A DNA stretch of 64,000 nt from Nocardia huaxiensis (GTDB taxonomy: Bacteria; Actinomycetota; Actinomycetes; Mycobacteriales; Mycobacteriaceae), in contig NZ_CP059399.1 in assembly GCF_013744875.1 (NCBI RefSeq), forward strand, positions 5,518,001-5,582,000, in the 5' to 3' direction. The notes beneath the pieces are model-generated. The model saw only the letters and a list, made by a program, of their open reading frames with translations. It made no database searches and was not told where the DNA came from. Position numbers and translations under genes: made by a program. Positions 33,253 to 44,193 of the stretch are shown one piece after another (within the stretch, counting starts at the first letter, position 1; every line of letters starts with the position of its first letter).

Positions 33253-35829
33253 ATGGCGCAAGAGATGACGGCGAGTCGAACCGCGACACTGGCGGACGCG
33301 GGCGGTCTGTCCTCCGCGGAGGTGGCTGTCCGGCGGGCACGCGATGGCGCGAACGTGCTGCCGCGGCGGCCTCCGGTGCCGCTGTGGCGGCGGGTGGCGA
33401 ACCAGTTGCGGGATCCGCTGATCATTGTGCTGCTGGTGGCGGTGGGGTTCACCGCGTTCACCCGCGATTGGACGGATTTGGCGGTCATCGCGCTGGTTAT
33501 CGTGGCCAATACGGCTGTCGGGGTCACGCAGGAGGTGCGCGCGGATCGCGCCATCTCGGCGCTGTCGCTGCTGACCGCGCCGACCGCGCGCGTGATCCGC
33601 GACGGGGTGCAGTGCGAGGTGCCCGCCACGGAGGTGGTGGTCGGGGATCTGCTGGCACTGGCCGAAGGGGATATCGTCGCGGCCGACGCCACAGTGCGCG
33701 AGGCTGCCGCGCTGCTGGTGGACGAGTCCGCACTGACCGGCGAATCGGTTGCGGTGAACAAGGATTCGGCGGGTGACCGCCTGTTGTCGGCGGGGACGGT
33801 GGTGGTGCGGGGCCGGGGGCGCGCGGTGGTCACCGCGGTCGGGGCCGCCGGGGCGGTCGGGCGCATCGCGCGGGAACTGCAGGGCGGGATCGGGCTGACG
33901 CCCTTACAGCGCAGGCTCGTCGACGTCGGCCGGCTGCTAGCGGTGGTCACGGTCGTGCTGTGTGTGATCGTGTTCGCACTGGGTCTGCTGCGCGGGCAGC
34001 CGTTCGAGCTGATGGCCGTGACGGCCGTCAGCCTGGCGGTGGCCGCCGTCCCGGAATCGCTGCCCGCCGTCGTGACACTCGGGCTGGCGCTGGGGGCTCG
34101 GCGCATGGCCGCACGGCATGCACTGATTCGCAGATTGCCCGCGGTGGAGACGCTGGGGTCGGTGACCGTGCTGGCCACCGACAAGACCGGCACGCTCACC
34201 GAGGGGCGCATGGTGGTGCGCGAAATATGGACGCCCACAGCCGAAGCCGTCGTCACCGGGTCGGCGCAGGCGCCGATCGGCACGGTGCGCGCGGGCGATC
34301 GGGTGCTCGCCCCGCCGGATCTGCCGCCGGTCACCGAGCTGCTGTCGGCGGCGGCGCTGTGCAATGACGCCCGCCTGCTGCCGCCCGGCGATGCGGAGGG
34401 GGAATGGACCGCCCTCGGAGACCCGACCGAGGTCGCGTTGCTCTCGGCCGCCGTTCAACTCGGCCTGGACCGCGCCGAACTCGCGGAACGGCTGCCGCGG
34501 ATCGGTGAACGCCCCTTCGACAGCGATCGCAAACGCATGAGCACCATCCATCGGCTGCCCGAAGGCCGCTACCGGGTCCTGTGCAAGGGCGCTCCCGAAG
34601 CGTTGCTGCAGTCCGGCGTGCTGAACATCGACACGGAGCTGCTGCGCCGCACCCGAGAACGCGCTGATCAGTTGGCGCACACAGGGTTCCGGGTGCTGGC
34701 CGTGGCACAGGCCGATCACGACGGACTCTGGGATCCTGAGACGGACCCCGAGCACGCGATGACCCTGCTCGGGCTGGTCGCCATCCTGGATCCGCCGCGC
34801 CCGGCCGCGGCCGGAACCATCACCGCCTGCCGTGAGGCGGGCATCCGCCCCGTGCTGATCACCGGTGACCATCCCGGCACCGCCCGTGCCATCGCGACCG
34901 ATACCGGCATCATCGGCGCCGACGGCGCGGTGGTCGACTGCCGGCCGCACGCTGGGGCGCGACTGCCACGCGCCGAGGTGTACGCGCGGGCGACACCGAG
35001 CCAGAAGCTCGACATCATCCAGGACCTCCGCGATCAGGGTCAGGTGGTGGCCATGAACGGCGACGGCGTCAATGACGCACCCGCACTGCGGCATGCCGAT
35101 ATCGGCGTGGCGATGGGCAGGCGCGGTACCGAGGTCGCGCGCCAGGCCGCCGATCTCGTGCTCGCCGACGACGATCTGGGCACGGTCGTGGCCGCCGTCG
35201 AGGAGGGGCGGCGCATCTACGCCAATATTCGGCGGTTCCTGGTCTACGGGCTCTCCGGCGGCGCCACGGAGATCACCGTCATGCTCGCGGGACCGTTCCT
35301 CGGTTTGCCGCTGCCGCTGCTGCCGGCGCAGATTCTCTGGATCAACCTGCTCACCCACGGGCTGCCCGGCGTGGCGCTGGGCGGCGAACCCGCCGACCCG
35401 GGCACGCTGCGGCGGGGACCGCGTCCGCCGACGGAAAGCATTCTCGGCGCGGGACTCTGGCAGCGGGTGCTGCGGGTGGCGGTGGTGCTGACCGCTGTCA
35501 CCCTGGGCGTCGCGGTCTGGGCGCAGCACACCGACCGGCCCTGGCAGACCATGGCGTTCTTCGCGCTGGGCGCGACACAGCTGGGCGCCGCGCTCGGTTC
35601 CCGGGCCCGTCCGCGTTCGCTGGCCAATCCCATGCTGTTGGTCGCCGTGGTCGTCGCCCTCGCCCTGCAGGTGGGTGCGGTCTACCTCTCGCCGCTGCAA
35701 CAACTGCTGGGCACCGAATCCCTTGCCCTCGCAGACCTTCTCATCGTGTCCGCGCTGTCGGTTCTCGGCTACGCCGCCGTGCGCCTGGACCGCGTGCTGC
35801 ACCCGGCCGATTCCAGCCGTGCCGGGTGA
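33253..35829 (+). CDS. Cation-transporting P-type ATPase (CtpF-like), copy 2
   Basis: An 858-residue P2-type ATPase: N-terminal cation-ATPase domain, actuator ALTGESVAV, PESL helix (AAVPESLPAVVTLGLALG), phosphorylated Asp310 in DKTGTLT, and MNGDGVNDAPAL hinge. It keeps the usual nucleotide-domain length, without the Thr/Gly insert seen in copy 1. Both share the CtpF/calcium-pump layout; the ion is not predictable from sequence. ATG 33253 lacks a strong SD. A DosR-like box is 60 bp upstream, so this pump can be induced independently of the upstream operon. A hairpin follows its stop. Confidence 0.88.
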   Translation: MAQEMTASRTATLADAGGLSSAEVAVRRARDGANVLPRRPPVPLWRRVANQLRDPLIIVLLVAVGFTAFTRDWTDLAVIALVIVANTAVGVTQEVRADRAISALSLLTAPTARVIRDGVQCEVPATEVVVGDLLALAEGDIVAADATVREAAALLVDESALTGESVAVNKDSAGDRLLSAGTVVVRGRGRAVVTAVGAAGAVGRIARELQGGIGLTPLQRRLVDVGRLLAVVTVVLCVIVFALGLLRGQPFELMAVTAVSLAVAAVPESLPAVVTLGLALGARRMAARHALIRRLPAVETLGSVTVLATDKTGTLTEGRMVVREIWTPTAEAVVTGSAQAPIGTVRAGDRVLAPPDLPPVTELLSAAALCNDARLLPPGDAEGEWTALGDPTEVALLSAAVQLGLDRAELAERLPRIGERPFDSDRKRMSTIHRLPEGRYRVLCKGAPEALLQSGVLNIDTELLRRTRERADQLAHTGFRVLAVAQADHDGLWDPETDPEHAMTLLGLVAILDPPRPAAAGTITACREAGIRPVLITGDHPGTARAIATDTGIIGADGAVVDCRPHAGARLPRAEVYARATPSQKLDIIQDLRDQGQVVAMNGDGVNDAPALRHADIGVAMGRRGTEVARQAADLVLADDDLGTVVAAVEEGRRIYANIRRFLVYGLSGGATEITVMLAGPFLGLPLPLLPAQILWINLLTHGLPGVALGGEPADPGTLRRGPRPPTESILGAGLWQRVLRVAVVLTAVTLGVAVWAQHTDRPWQTMAFFALGATQLGAALGSRARPRSLANPMLLVAVVVALALQVGAVYLSPLQQLLGTESLALADLLIVSALSVLGYAAVRLDRVLHPADSSRAG

Positions 35830-35844
35830 CGCCTCGACATGCCT

Positions 35845-35874
35845 GCGGGGCGCCGATGCTACTCGACGCCCCGC
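35845..35874. terminator. Bidirectional hairpin between convergent operons
   Basis: GCGGGGCG (35845-35852) pairs perfectly with CGCCCCGC (35867-35874) around a 14-nt loop. It lies between the ends of the rightward ATPase gene and the leftward acyl carrier protein gene and suits termination of both. Confidence 0.6.
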
Positions 35875-35899
35875 TGGTTCCTTCCGATGCGGTTGTCTG

Positions 35900-36154
35900 T
35901 CAGTCGATTTCGGCGAGGAAGTCGATTCCGGCGGCGATGGTGGCCAGTCGCGGGTAGTCGTCCTCGTCGATCCGCGCGCCGCGCGCCGCGGACAGGCGTT
36001 CGATGAAGGTCAGGAAGTCGATGGAGTCGAGGTCCAGGGTTTCGCGCAGCGGCGCGTCCACCGGGAGATCGAGCAGCACCGAATCCGGGGCGAATCCGCG
36101 CAGCGCGTTGCGGATGAGGGTGTCGGCGGTTTGCCGGGTGATGGTGGCGGGCAT
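35900..36154 (-). CDS. Acyl carrier protein
   Basis: An 84-residue four-helix carrier protein. Ser44 in LDLDSIDFLTFIERL is the 4'-phosphopantetheine attachment site (DSxxF/L form). It is the last gene of the ligase-E1-E2 operon; ATG 36154 follows GGAGGAG and lies 4 bp after the E2 stop. In this setting it may accept acyl groups activated by the operon's acyl-CoA ligase or produced by the dehydrogenase complex (inference). It is not the housekeeping fatty-acid AcpM in sequence context. Confidence 0.88.
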   Translation of the reverse strand: MPATITRQTADTLIRNALRGFAPDSVLLDLPVDAPLRETLDLDSIDFLTFIERLSAARGARIDEDDYPRLATIAAGIDFLAEID

Positions 36155-36158
36155 GGGA

Positions 36159-37757
36159 TTACAGCTCCTCCGGGCGTTGTATCAGGTCGGCGAGGGCATT
36201 GAGGAAACGCGCGCCGATGGCCCCGTCACTGGCGCGATGGTCGGCCGACAGCGTGACGGTGAGCTGGGGCCGCACCCCCAGCAGCCCGTCCACGGCGCAG
36301 GGACGCTCGGTGATGGCACCGAACCCGACAATGGCGACCTGCGGGGCCGCGATGACGCCGTAGACCGAATCCACGCCCAGCTCACCGAGATTGGTGACGG
36401 TGAGGGTGGCGGGCGTGGTGTCGGCGGCATGCAGGCGGGCCTCGCGCGAGCGGGAGACCGCACCCCGCAGCGCCGCCATCATGGCGGGCACATCGAGGGT
36501 GTCGGCGTGCGCGATGGTCGGGACGATGATGCCGCCGCCACGCAGCGACACCACGAACCCCAGATGGACATCCGTGGCGGGCCGGAATTCGTCATCCACC
36601 CAGAATCCGTTGAGTTGCGGCACCTTCCGCGCCGCGAGCGCGGTGGCCCGCAGTAGCAGCGCGGGCGGGAGAATCCGTTCGGACACCGGCGCCCGCAGAT
36701 TCGTCTCCCGCAACCAGCGCATCGCCGCGTCCATATCGATGGTCGCCGACAGATAGTAGTGCGGGACAGTCCGTTTCGACCGCGTCATGGCCGCAGCGAT
36801 CAACGACCGCATGGCCGCCTGATCACGCCCGGGTACCGCGGTCGTACCAGTCACGGCGGGTTCGCCGGGCACCGGCACGGCCGGACCGGGCAAGGATCGG
36901 CCGGAGTCCTCGGCGCCCCCGGCACGGCTCACACCCCCGGCGCGGCTCGCGTCGCCGTCGCCGAGCATCCTCCCGCTGCCGTCCCGAGGTGCTGCCGCTG
37001 TCGTCGCTATCCGTTGCGCCGCACGAACGTCCGCGACACGGATAGCTCCGCCGGGTCCGCTTCCCGTGACCGCGGCCAGATCCATCCACAGTTCCCGCGC
37101 GAGCCTCCGTGCGTACCCACTGGCCCGCACATGCCGGTCGGCGGGTGCCGTCGACCCCCGCTCCGCCGCGATCGGCTCGGCGACGGCCGTCCGCTCACCA
37201 TTGGCACCGGCCGGTCGCCCACCGCGGTGTTCTTGTGCCACAAGGCGATCCACGTCCGCCCGCACGATGCGCCCGCCGGGGGCGGAGCCGTGGACGGTGT
37301 GCAGATCGATTCCGGCCTCGGCGGCGAGCCGCCGAATCAGCGGTGTCGCAAGGACATCCGGCCGTTCGCCGTTGCCATGTGCGGCGACCGGGGAACGTCC
37401 CGATTCGGCCGGGGGCTTGTCGGCCGAGGCCGGTGCCGGGTGCGGTGCGCTGGTTTCCGCCACGGCTTCGCCCGTGGGAAGCGGCGGACCGGTGGGCTGC
37501 GGTTGGGCGGCAGGCATGGACGCCGGTTCGATGGTGGCCAGCGGGGTGCCGACCGCGACGGTGCTTCCCTCGGGGACCAGGATCTCGCCGATGACGCCGT
37601 CGTCGAAGCATTCGACTTCGATGGCGGCTTTGGTGGTATCGACTTCGGCCACCACATCGCCGGGGTGGACGGTGTCGCCGGGGTGGACCAGCCACTGCAG
37701 GACGGTGCCCTCGGTCATGTCGGCACCGAGCGACGGCATCAGGAACTGGGGCATCAC
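36159..37757 (-). CDS. pdhC: 2-oxoacid dehydrogenase E2 (dihydrolipoyl acyltransferase)
   Basis: A 532-residue E2 protein. The N-terminal lipoyl domain has the lipoyl-lysine Lys43 in [11 protein letters not shown]. Two E3-binding-type segments follow ([15 protein letters not shown]...GSAPGGRI, then [13 protein letters not shown]...GSGPGGAI), which is one more than usual. The C-terminal catalytic domain ends in [16 protein letters not shown] (His and Asp of the acyltransferase motif HxxxDG). It transfers the acyl group to CoA in a pyruvate or branched-chain oxoacid complex. Its ATG overlaps the E1beta stop (ATGA). No E3 gene is nearby, so the genome's common lipoamide dehydrogenase would be needed. 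Confidence 0.9.
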   Translation of the reverse strand: MMPQFLMPSLGADMTEGTVLQWLVHPGDTVHPGDVVAEVDTTKAAIEVECFDDGVIGEILVPEGSTVAVGTPLATIEPASMPAAQPQPTGPPLPTGEAVAETSAPHPAPASADKPPAESGRSPVAAHGNGERPDVLATPLIRRLAAEAGIDLHTVHGSAPGGRIVRADVDRLVAQEHRGGRPAGANGERTAVAEPIAAERGSTAPADRHVRASGYARRLARELWMDLAAVTGSGPGGAIRVADVRAAQRIATTAAAPRDGSGRMLGDGDASRAGGVSRAGGAEDSGRSLPGPAVPVPGEPAVTGTTAVPGRDQAAMRSLIAAAMTRSKRTVPHYYLSATIDMDAAMRWLRETNLRAPVSERILPPALLLRATALAARKVPQLNGFWVDDEFRPATDVHLGFVVSLRGGGIIVPTIAHADTLDVPAMMAALRGAVSRSREARLHAADTTPATLTVTNLGELGVDSVYGVIAAPQVAIVGFGAITERPCAVDGLLGVRPQLTVTLSADHRASDGAIGARFLNALADLIQRPEEL

Positions 37758-38728
37758 CGCACCGCCTTGCGAAGGGCGTCAGCGACGGTCCCCGGCTGCG
37801 GCAGCGCGGCTTCTTCGAGGTGGCGGGCGTACGGGATGGGCACCTCGGCGGTGCAGACGCGCTGAATGGGCGCGTCCAAGTCGTAGTAGGCGAGTTCGGC
37901 CGCGCGCGCGGCGATTTCAGCGGCGATGCCGACGCTGCGCCAGCCCTCGTCGACAACCACCAGGCGGTGGGTACGCGCGAGCGAATTCAGCAGGGTGGTC
38001 TCGTCGAGCGGGCGCAGCGTGCGCAGATCCACGACCTCGGCCGAGATGCCGTCGGCGGCAACGAGTTCGGCGGCCTCCTCGGCGACGTGCACGGTCCCGC
38101 CGTAGGCGACCACGGTGACATCGGTGCCCGGGCGGCGGATCGCCGCCCGGTCGAGGTCGACCGGGCCGGCGTCCGCGGGCAGCTCGCCCTCGCTGTTGTA
38201 CAGCGCGATGGGTTCGAAGATCACCACCGGATCCGGGTCCTCGAGCGCGGTCCACAGCATGCCGCGGGCGTCGGCCACCGTCGCGGGCGACACCACGCGC
38301 AGGCCGGGAATGTGCGCGTAGAAGGCTTCCAGGCTGTGCGAATGCTGGGCCGCCAGTTGCCGTCCCGCGCCGGTGGCCATGCGGATCACCACCGGCACCC
38401 CGAACTGGCCGCCGGACATGTGCCGCAGGGTCGCGGCATTGTTGAGGATCTGGTCGAGGGCCAGCAGGCTGAAGTTGCCGGTCATGATCTCCACGATCGG
38501 CCGCATTCCGCCCAGGGCCGCACCGATTCCCGCGCCCGCGAACGCGGATTCGCTCAGCGGGGTGTCGCGGATGCGGCGCGGTCCGTACTCGTCGAGCAGG
38601 CCGCGGCTCACGCCGAAGCAGCCGCCGTACGCACCGACGTCCTCGCCCATGAGGAAGACACGGTCGTCGCGAATCAGCGCGTCGCGCAAGGCTTCCCGCA
38701 GCGCGTCGCGATAGGTGATGGTGGTCAT
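37754..38728 (-). CDS. pdhB: 2-oxoacid dehydrogenase E1 beta subunit
   Basis: A 324-residue transketolase-like protein: [38 protein letters not shown], then the C-terminal transketolase domain ([16 protein letters not shown]). It forms the alpha2beta2 thiamine-diphosphate E1 enzyme with the upstream gene and decarboxylates pyruvate or a branched 2-oxoacid. Its ATG 38728 overlaps the E1alpha stop (ATGA) and its stop overlaps the E2 start, so the whole set is tightly coupled. Confidence 0.92.
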   Translation of the reverse strand: MTTITYRDALREALRDALIRDDRVFLMGEDVGAYGGCFGVSRGLLDEYGPRRIRDTPLSESAFAGAGIGAALGGMRPIVEIMTGNFSLLALDQILNNAATLRHMSGGQFGVPVVIRMATGAGRQLAAQHSHSLEAFYAHIPGLRVVSPATVADARGMLWTALEDPDPVVIFEPIALYNSEGELPADAGPVDLDRAAIRRPGTDVTVVAYGGTVHVAEEAAELVAADGISAEVVDLRTLRPLDETTLLNSLARTHRLVVVDEGWRSVGIAAEIAARAAELAYYDLDAPIQRVCTAEVPIPYARHLEEAALPQPGTVADALRKAVR

Positions 38729-39776
38729 GGCCGCTCCGCGTAGACGTGCCGGGTCAGGTCGGCGACCGGTTCGAGCGGTCCGGCCTCGGCCGCGCTGATC
38801 GCCTCGTCGAGTTCGGTGGTGACGGTCGCCTCGATCGCCGCGAGACCGTCCGCGTCGAGCACGCCCGCGGACAGCAGCGCCGCGGACAGGCGCGGGATGG
38901 GGTCCCGCGTCTTCCAGTCCTCGATCTCGGTCTTGTCCCGGTATTTGTCGGCGTCGTAGAGCGAATGCGCCCGGAAGCGGTAGCTGCGCAACTCCAGGAA
39001 GCACGGCCCGCCGCCGGCGCGGATGGCGGTGACGGCGCGCCGGGTCGCCTCGGCCACGGCCTCGGCGTCCATGCCGTCGACCGCCCACGACACCACGCCG
39101 TAGGAGGCTGCGCGCAAGGCCAGATCGGTGACCGCGTGTTCGCGCGCCAGCGACGTGCCCATGGCGTACCGGTTGTTTTCGCAGGCGAACAGGACCGGCA
39201 ACCGCCACAGCGCGGCCAGGTTCAGGCATTCGTGGAACTCGCCTTCGGCCATGGCGCCGTCGCCGAACAGGCACACCGTCACCACCGATCGGTCCCGCAT
39301 GGCGTCCGCGAGGGCCAGCCCGACCGCGATCGGAAGTCCGCCCGCCACAATGGCATTGCCGCCATAGAACCGTCGAGTCGCGTCGAACAGGTGCATGGAG
39401 CCGCCGCGCCCGCCGCTGCATCCGGTTGCGCGCCCGAACATTTCGGCCATGAGAGCGGCCATGGGAACCCCGCGCGCCAGCGCGTGACCGTGCTCGCGGT
39501 AGGTGGACACGACCGCGTCCTGCGGCCCGATCTCGCCGAGGAGTCCGGCCGCGATGGCCTCCTCGCCGATGTAGAGGTGCAGGAAACCGCGAATCCGCTC
39601 GGCGCTGTAGAGCCGCACACAGCGTTCCTCGAAGCGCCGGATACGAATCATCTGCCGCAGCAGGGCGATTCGGCGATCCGGGGACTCGGAGTCGGTGGCC
39701 CCGGTCGGGTCGCCCAGCACCGGGTCCTCGTGGACCGGCGGCACCGGCCCCCGCTGCTTGTTCGTCTTCGCCGCGC

Positions 39777-39780
<4 letters not shown>
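38725..39780 (-). CDS. pdhA: 2-oxoacid dehydrogenase E1 alpha subunit
   Basis: A 351-residue E1 alpha protein. The thiamine-diphosphate motif runs from [15 protein letters not shown] to ENNRYAMGT (GDG...NN). Phosphorylation-loop-type [13 protein letters not shown] and the alpha signature [15 protein letters not shown] are also present. It is nearer to pyruvate/acetoin-type than to branched-chain enzymes by feel, but the substrate is not certain. ATG 39780 overlaps the acyl-CoA ligase stop. With E1beta and E2 it makes acyl-CoA and passes electrons to lipoamide. Confidence 0.92.
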
Positions 39781-41594
<1,814 letters not shown>

Positions 41595-41640
41595 GAGTCC
41601 TCCTGCACCCAGTGAACGCCGCGCGTCCGGCCACGCGGCA

Positions 41641-41676
41641 GGGCGCAAAGTCCACACCGGCGGTGACCTCGGTCCG
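41641..41676. promoter_or_regulatory. Tandem DosR-like boxes, 22 bp apart
   Basis: GGGCGCAAAGTCCA (41641-41654) and GTGACCTCGGTCCG (41663-41676), each 11 of 14 core positions, start 22 bp apart. They lie in the 193-bp gap between the ligase operon (start 41594) and the divergent DUF302 fusion (start 41788). Confidence 0.65.
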
Positions 41677-41787
41677 CCGTGCGCCGGTCCCTGCGCTTGT
41701 ACCCCCGGCGGCATGACCTTTGCCTCTGTGGCCCTGCCGGGGGCCGGGCACACCCTGGGGTCACCGTCCCTGAAAGGAGGCAAGTCC

Positions 41788-42666
41788 ATGGACTATCGAG
41801 TGAGTTCGTGCGAGACCGCACCGCAGACGGTCTTGCGGATTCCGCTCGAGATCCGCCCCGATCTGCTGAGCGAGGGCATCGTCGCGGGTATGGCGCGGCT
41901 GAGCGAGGCCGCCGAGTACGCGGGCCTGACCGCCAACGGCGCGCCGACCATCACCTTCCATCGCGAGCTGCCCTCCGAGGAGGCCATCGTGGTGGATTTC
42001 GGCCTGCCCGTCGAACCCGCGCCCAATCTCGGGCCCCGCTCGGGGGCGGAAATCGTGATCCAGCCGCCGCGCCTGGTGGCCCGCACCTGCCATCGCGGCA
42101 GCTACCGTCGACTCGACGCCGCCTATCGCGCGCTGCGGGAGTGGGTGCACGACACGGGCTGCCGCCCGATCGGGCCGCCCACCGAGGCGTATCTCATCGG
42201 CCCGGACGAGGTGAGCGATCCCCGCCAGCTGATCACCGAGATCCGCATACCGATCGCGCCCGCGCCGGCCGTCTCGGCGCATCTGGACACGACCTTCGCC
42301 GAGGCGGTGACCCGGACCGTGGAAGCGTTGCGGCAGCAGGGATTCGGCGTGCTGACCGAGGTCGACATGCAGGCCACGCTGCGCGAGAAGGCGGGCGAGC
42401 ACATCGAGGACTACCTGATCCTCGGGGTCTGCCATCCCGCCCTGGCGGCCCGCGCGCTCGCGGCCGACCGCCAGGCCGGGCTGCTGCTGCCGTGCCATGT
42501 CGTGATCCGGGCCGACGACACCGGAGTGCTGGTGGAGGCCGCCGATCCGGAAGTGCTGGCGCACGCGCTGTATCAACCCGATCTCGATCCGGTCGCCGCC
42601 GAGACCCACCGGCTGCTGGTCGCCGCGCTCACCGACCTGCGCCATCCCACCACCGCCGCCTCGTGA
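41788..42666 (+). CDS. GyrI-like effector-binding domain fused to DUF302
   Basis: A 292-residue protein. Residues 1-160 resemble the GyrI/AraC effector-binding domain ([15 protein letters not shown]...[19 protein letters not shown]...[12 protein letters not shown]). Residues about 165-290 are a DUF302 domain ([44 protein letters not shown]). Both are small ligand-binding folds; no DNA-binding domain is present. It might buffer or sense a small hydrophobic or thiol compound (inference). ATG 41788 follows a perfect GAAAGGAGG. It is divergent from the ligase operon across tandem DosR-like boxes. A truncated relative of its C-terminal half lies at 8506. Confidence 0.83.
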   Translation: MDYRVSSCETAPQTVLRIPLEIRPDLLSEGIVAGMARLSEAAEYAGLTANGAPTITFHRELPSEEAIVVDFGLPVEPAPNLGPRSGAEIVIQPPRLVARTCHRGSYRRLDAAYRALREWVHDTGCRPIGPPTEAYLIGPDEVSDPRQLITEIRIPIAPAPAVSAHLDTTFAEAVTRTVEALRQQGFGVLTEVDMQATLREKAGEHIEDYLILGVCHPALAARALAADRQAGLLLPCHVVIRADDTGVLVEAADPEVLAHALYQPDLDPVAAETHRLLVAALTDLRHPTTAAS

Positions 42667-42670
42667 GCAG

Positions 42671-42684
42671 ATGACCATGGTCCC
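42671..42684. promoter_or_regulatory. DosR-like box (ATGACCATGGTCCC)
   Basis: Matches 12 of 14 core positions, with the inner palindrome GACCATGGTC. It starts 5 bp after the DUF302 stop and 72 bp before the flavodoxin start (42743). Confidence 0.65.
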
Positions 42685-42742
42685 CGAGCGCCGGGCACGA
42701 GTCCTCTCACCGCGACACCCGCGCCCGGCCAGGCTCTATGGC

Positions 42743-43300
42743 ATGGACACACACGAAACTCCCCGCATCGCAGTTGTTTACGCCACCGCGCAGGGCGCTA
42801 CGCGTGAGATCGCCGAATACCTGGGCGCGAGTCTCGCCGGGCGCGGCGCGACCGTCGAGGTCGCCGATGTCGAACACGCCCCGGAGCTGTCCCGTTTCGA
42901 CGTCGTCGTGCTGGGCAGTGCCATCCACAATATGGACTTCCTGCCAGAGGCCACCGAGTTCGTCCGGTCCCACCACGACGCGCTCACCGTGCGCAAGGTA
43001 TGGCTGTTCGGCGTCGGCCTGGGCCCCGCGCTCACCGGTCCCCTGGGCCGCTACCTCGGACGCCGGGTGCCCAAGCGCATCGCGCGATTGCGCGATGCCA
43101 TCGCACCCCGCGAATACCGCACGTTCGCAGGGCATTACGAGCGCGCCGGGGTCTCGCTCGAGGCCCGCGCGCTCTACCGCGTCCTGGGCGGCACCCGCTA
43201 CGGCGACCTGCGCGACTGGACCGCCATCGAACTGTGGGCCGACAGCATCGCGCAGGCGCTGCATCTGCCCAAGGCCCACACCGTCCCGACCCACCCCTGA
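42743..43300 (+). CDS. Flavodoxin-domain protein (HemG-like), second copy
   Basis: A 185-residue flavodoxin-fold protein, paralogous to 23660-24205 along its whole length (YATAQGATREIAEYLG, VLGSAIHNMDFLPEA, WLFGVGLGPALTGPLGR, YGDLRDW). It likely binds FMN and donates or accepts electrons, perhaps with menaquinone. ATG 42743 has no clear SD, as in the paralogue, so both may be leaderless or weakly translated. A DosR-like box lies 59-72 bp upstream. The DUF2267 gene starts 12 bp after its stop. Confidence 0.87.
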   Translation: MDTHETPRIAVVYATAQGATREIAEYLGASLAGRGATVEVADVEHAPELSRFDVVVLGSAIHNMDFLPEATEFVRSHHDALTVRKVWLFGVGLGPALTGPLGRYLGRRVPKRIARLRDAIAPREYRTFAGHYERAGVSLEARALYRVLGGTRYGDLRDWTAIELWADSIAQALHLPKAHTVPTHP

Positions 43301-43311
43301 AAGGAGTCCCG

Positions 43312-43968
43312 ATGAGTCACCACACCGACCCCTTCGCCCCGGCCGTGCACACCGCCCACGAATGGCTGGCCGTCGTCGACGACCGGCTCGGCGACGCCCC
43401 GGATCGCGCCTTCGCCCACCGCGCCCTGCGGGCGTGGCTGCACACCGTGCGCGACCGCCTGGGTGTCAGCGCGTCCGCGCATCTGGCCGCTCAGCTGCCC
43501 GAGCTGTTGCGCGGCATCTTCTACGAGGGCTGGATTCCGGCGCACGTGCCGGTCCACCATGACGTGTCGTCGTTCCTGGCCCAGTTCAGCAGGGAGGCGG
43601 GCGTTTCCGTCGCGCAGGCGGTGCCGCTCGCCGGAGCCGTCACCGATGCGCTGGCCGAACTCTTCTCCCCGGGAGCGCTCGACCATGTGCTGGCGCAGAT
43701 CCCGGTCAAGCTCCGCGTCCTGCTGATCGGCGTCGACACCGCCGAAATCTTCGCGGGGGCGGGCGTTTTCACGCCTCCGGCGGGCCCGCCGATCGAACTC
43801 GAACAGCGGGTGCGCGCGCTGTCGGCCGCCGTGGCGGTGCTGGCCCGCGGCCTGGAGACCCTCCCCGGCGTCGAATCCGATGACGCCGCACGAGCTTCCG
43901 CCGCGCAGCAGGCCCATCGCATCCTGCTGGCCGAGGGCCTGACCGGTCCCGCGGCGCGCGCCCACTGA
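43312..43968 (+). CDS. DUF2267 protein
   Basis: A 218-residue mostly helical protein with two DUF2267-type repeats: residues about 10-85 (AFAHRALRAWLHTVRDRLG, LPELLRGIFYEGW) and about 95-145 (VTDALAELFSPGALDHVLA, IPVKLRVLL), then a helical tail. DUF2267 function is unknown. ATG 43312 follows AAAGGAG. It lies between flavodoxin and the site-2 protease genes, probably in one transcript with them. Confidence 0.84.
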   Translation: MSHHTDPFAPAVHTAHEWLAVVDDRLGDAPDRAFAHRALRAWLHTVRDRLGVSASAHLAAQLPELLRGIFYEGWIPAHVPVHHDVSSFLAQFSREAGVSVAQAVPLAGAVTDALAELFSPGALDHVLAQIPVKLRVLLIGVDTAEIFAGAGVFTPPAGPPIELEQRVRALSAAVAVLARGLETLPGVESDDAARASAAQQAHRILLAEGLTGPAARAH

Positions 43969-44001
43969 TTCTCTCCCCTACCCCGTTGCGAGGTACCCGC
44001 G

Positions 44002-44193
44002 ATGACCGTCCGCCACGCTCCCCTGTTCGTACTCGCCCTCCCCCTGGTCATGTGCGGCCTGGTGCTGGCCGGAGCACCCGCCGTGACCCTGCTGTTCGCG
44101 CTCATGTTCGCCGCGGTCCCGGTGCTCGGGCTGCTGCTCCTGCCCGCGGATCGTCCCCGGCGGCCCCGCATCATCGAGGAAACATCATGGTGA
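44002..44193 (+). CDS. Small two-helix membrane protein
   Basis: A 63-residue protein: two hydrophobic helices (LFVLALPLVMCGLVLAGA and VTLLFALMFAAVPVLGLLLL) and a short basic tail. ATG 44002 follows GAGG at 8 bp. Its 3' end overlaps the site-2 protease start by 7 bp, indicating coupling. It may assist or be a substrate of that protease, but this is only suggested by position. Confidence 0.65.
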   Translation: MTVRHAPLFVLALPLVMCGLVLAGAPAVTLLFALMFAAVPVLGLLLLPADRPRRPRIIEETSW

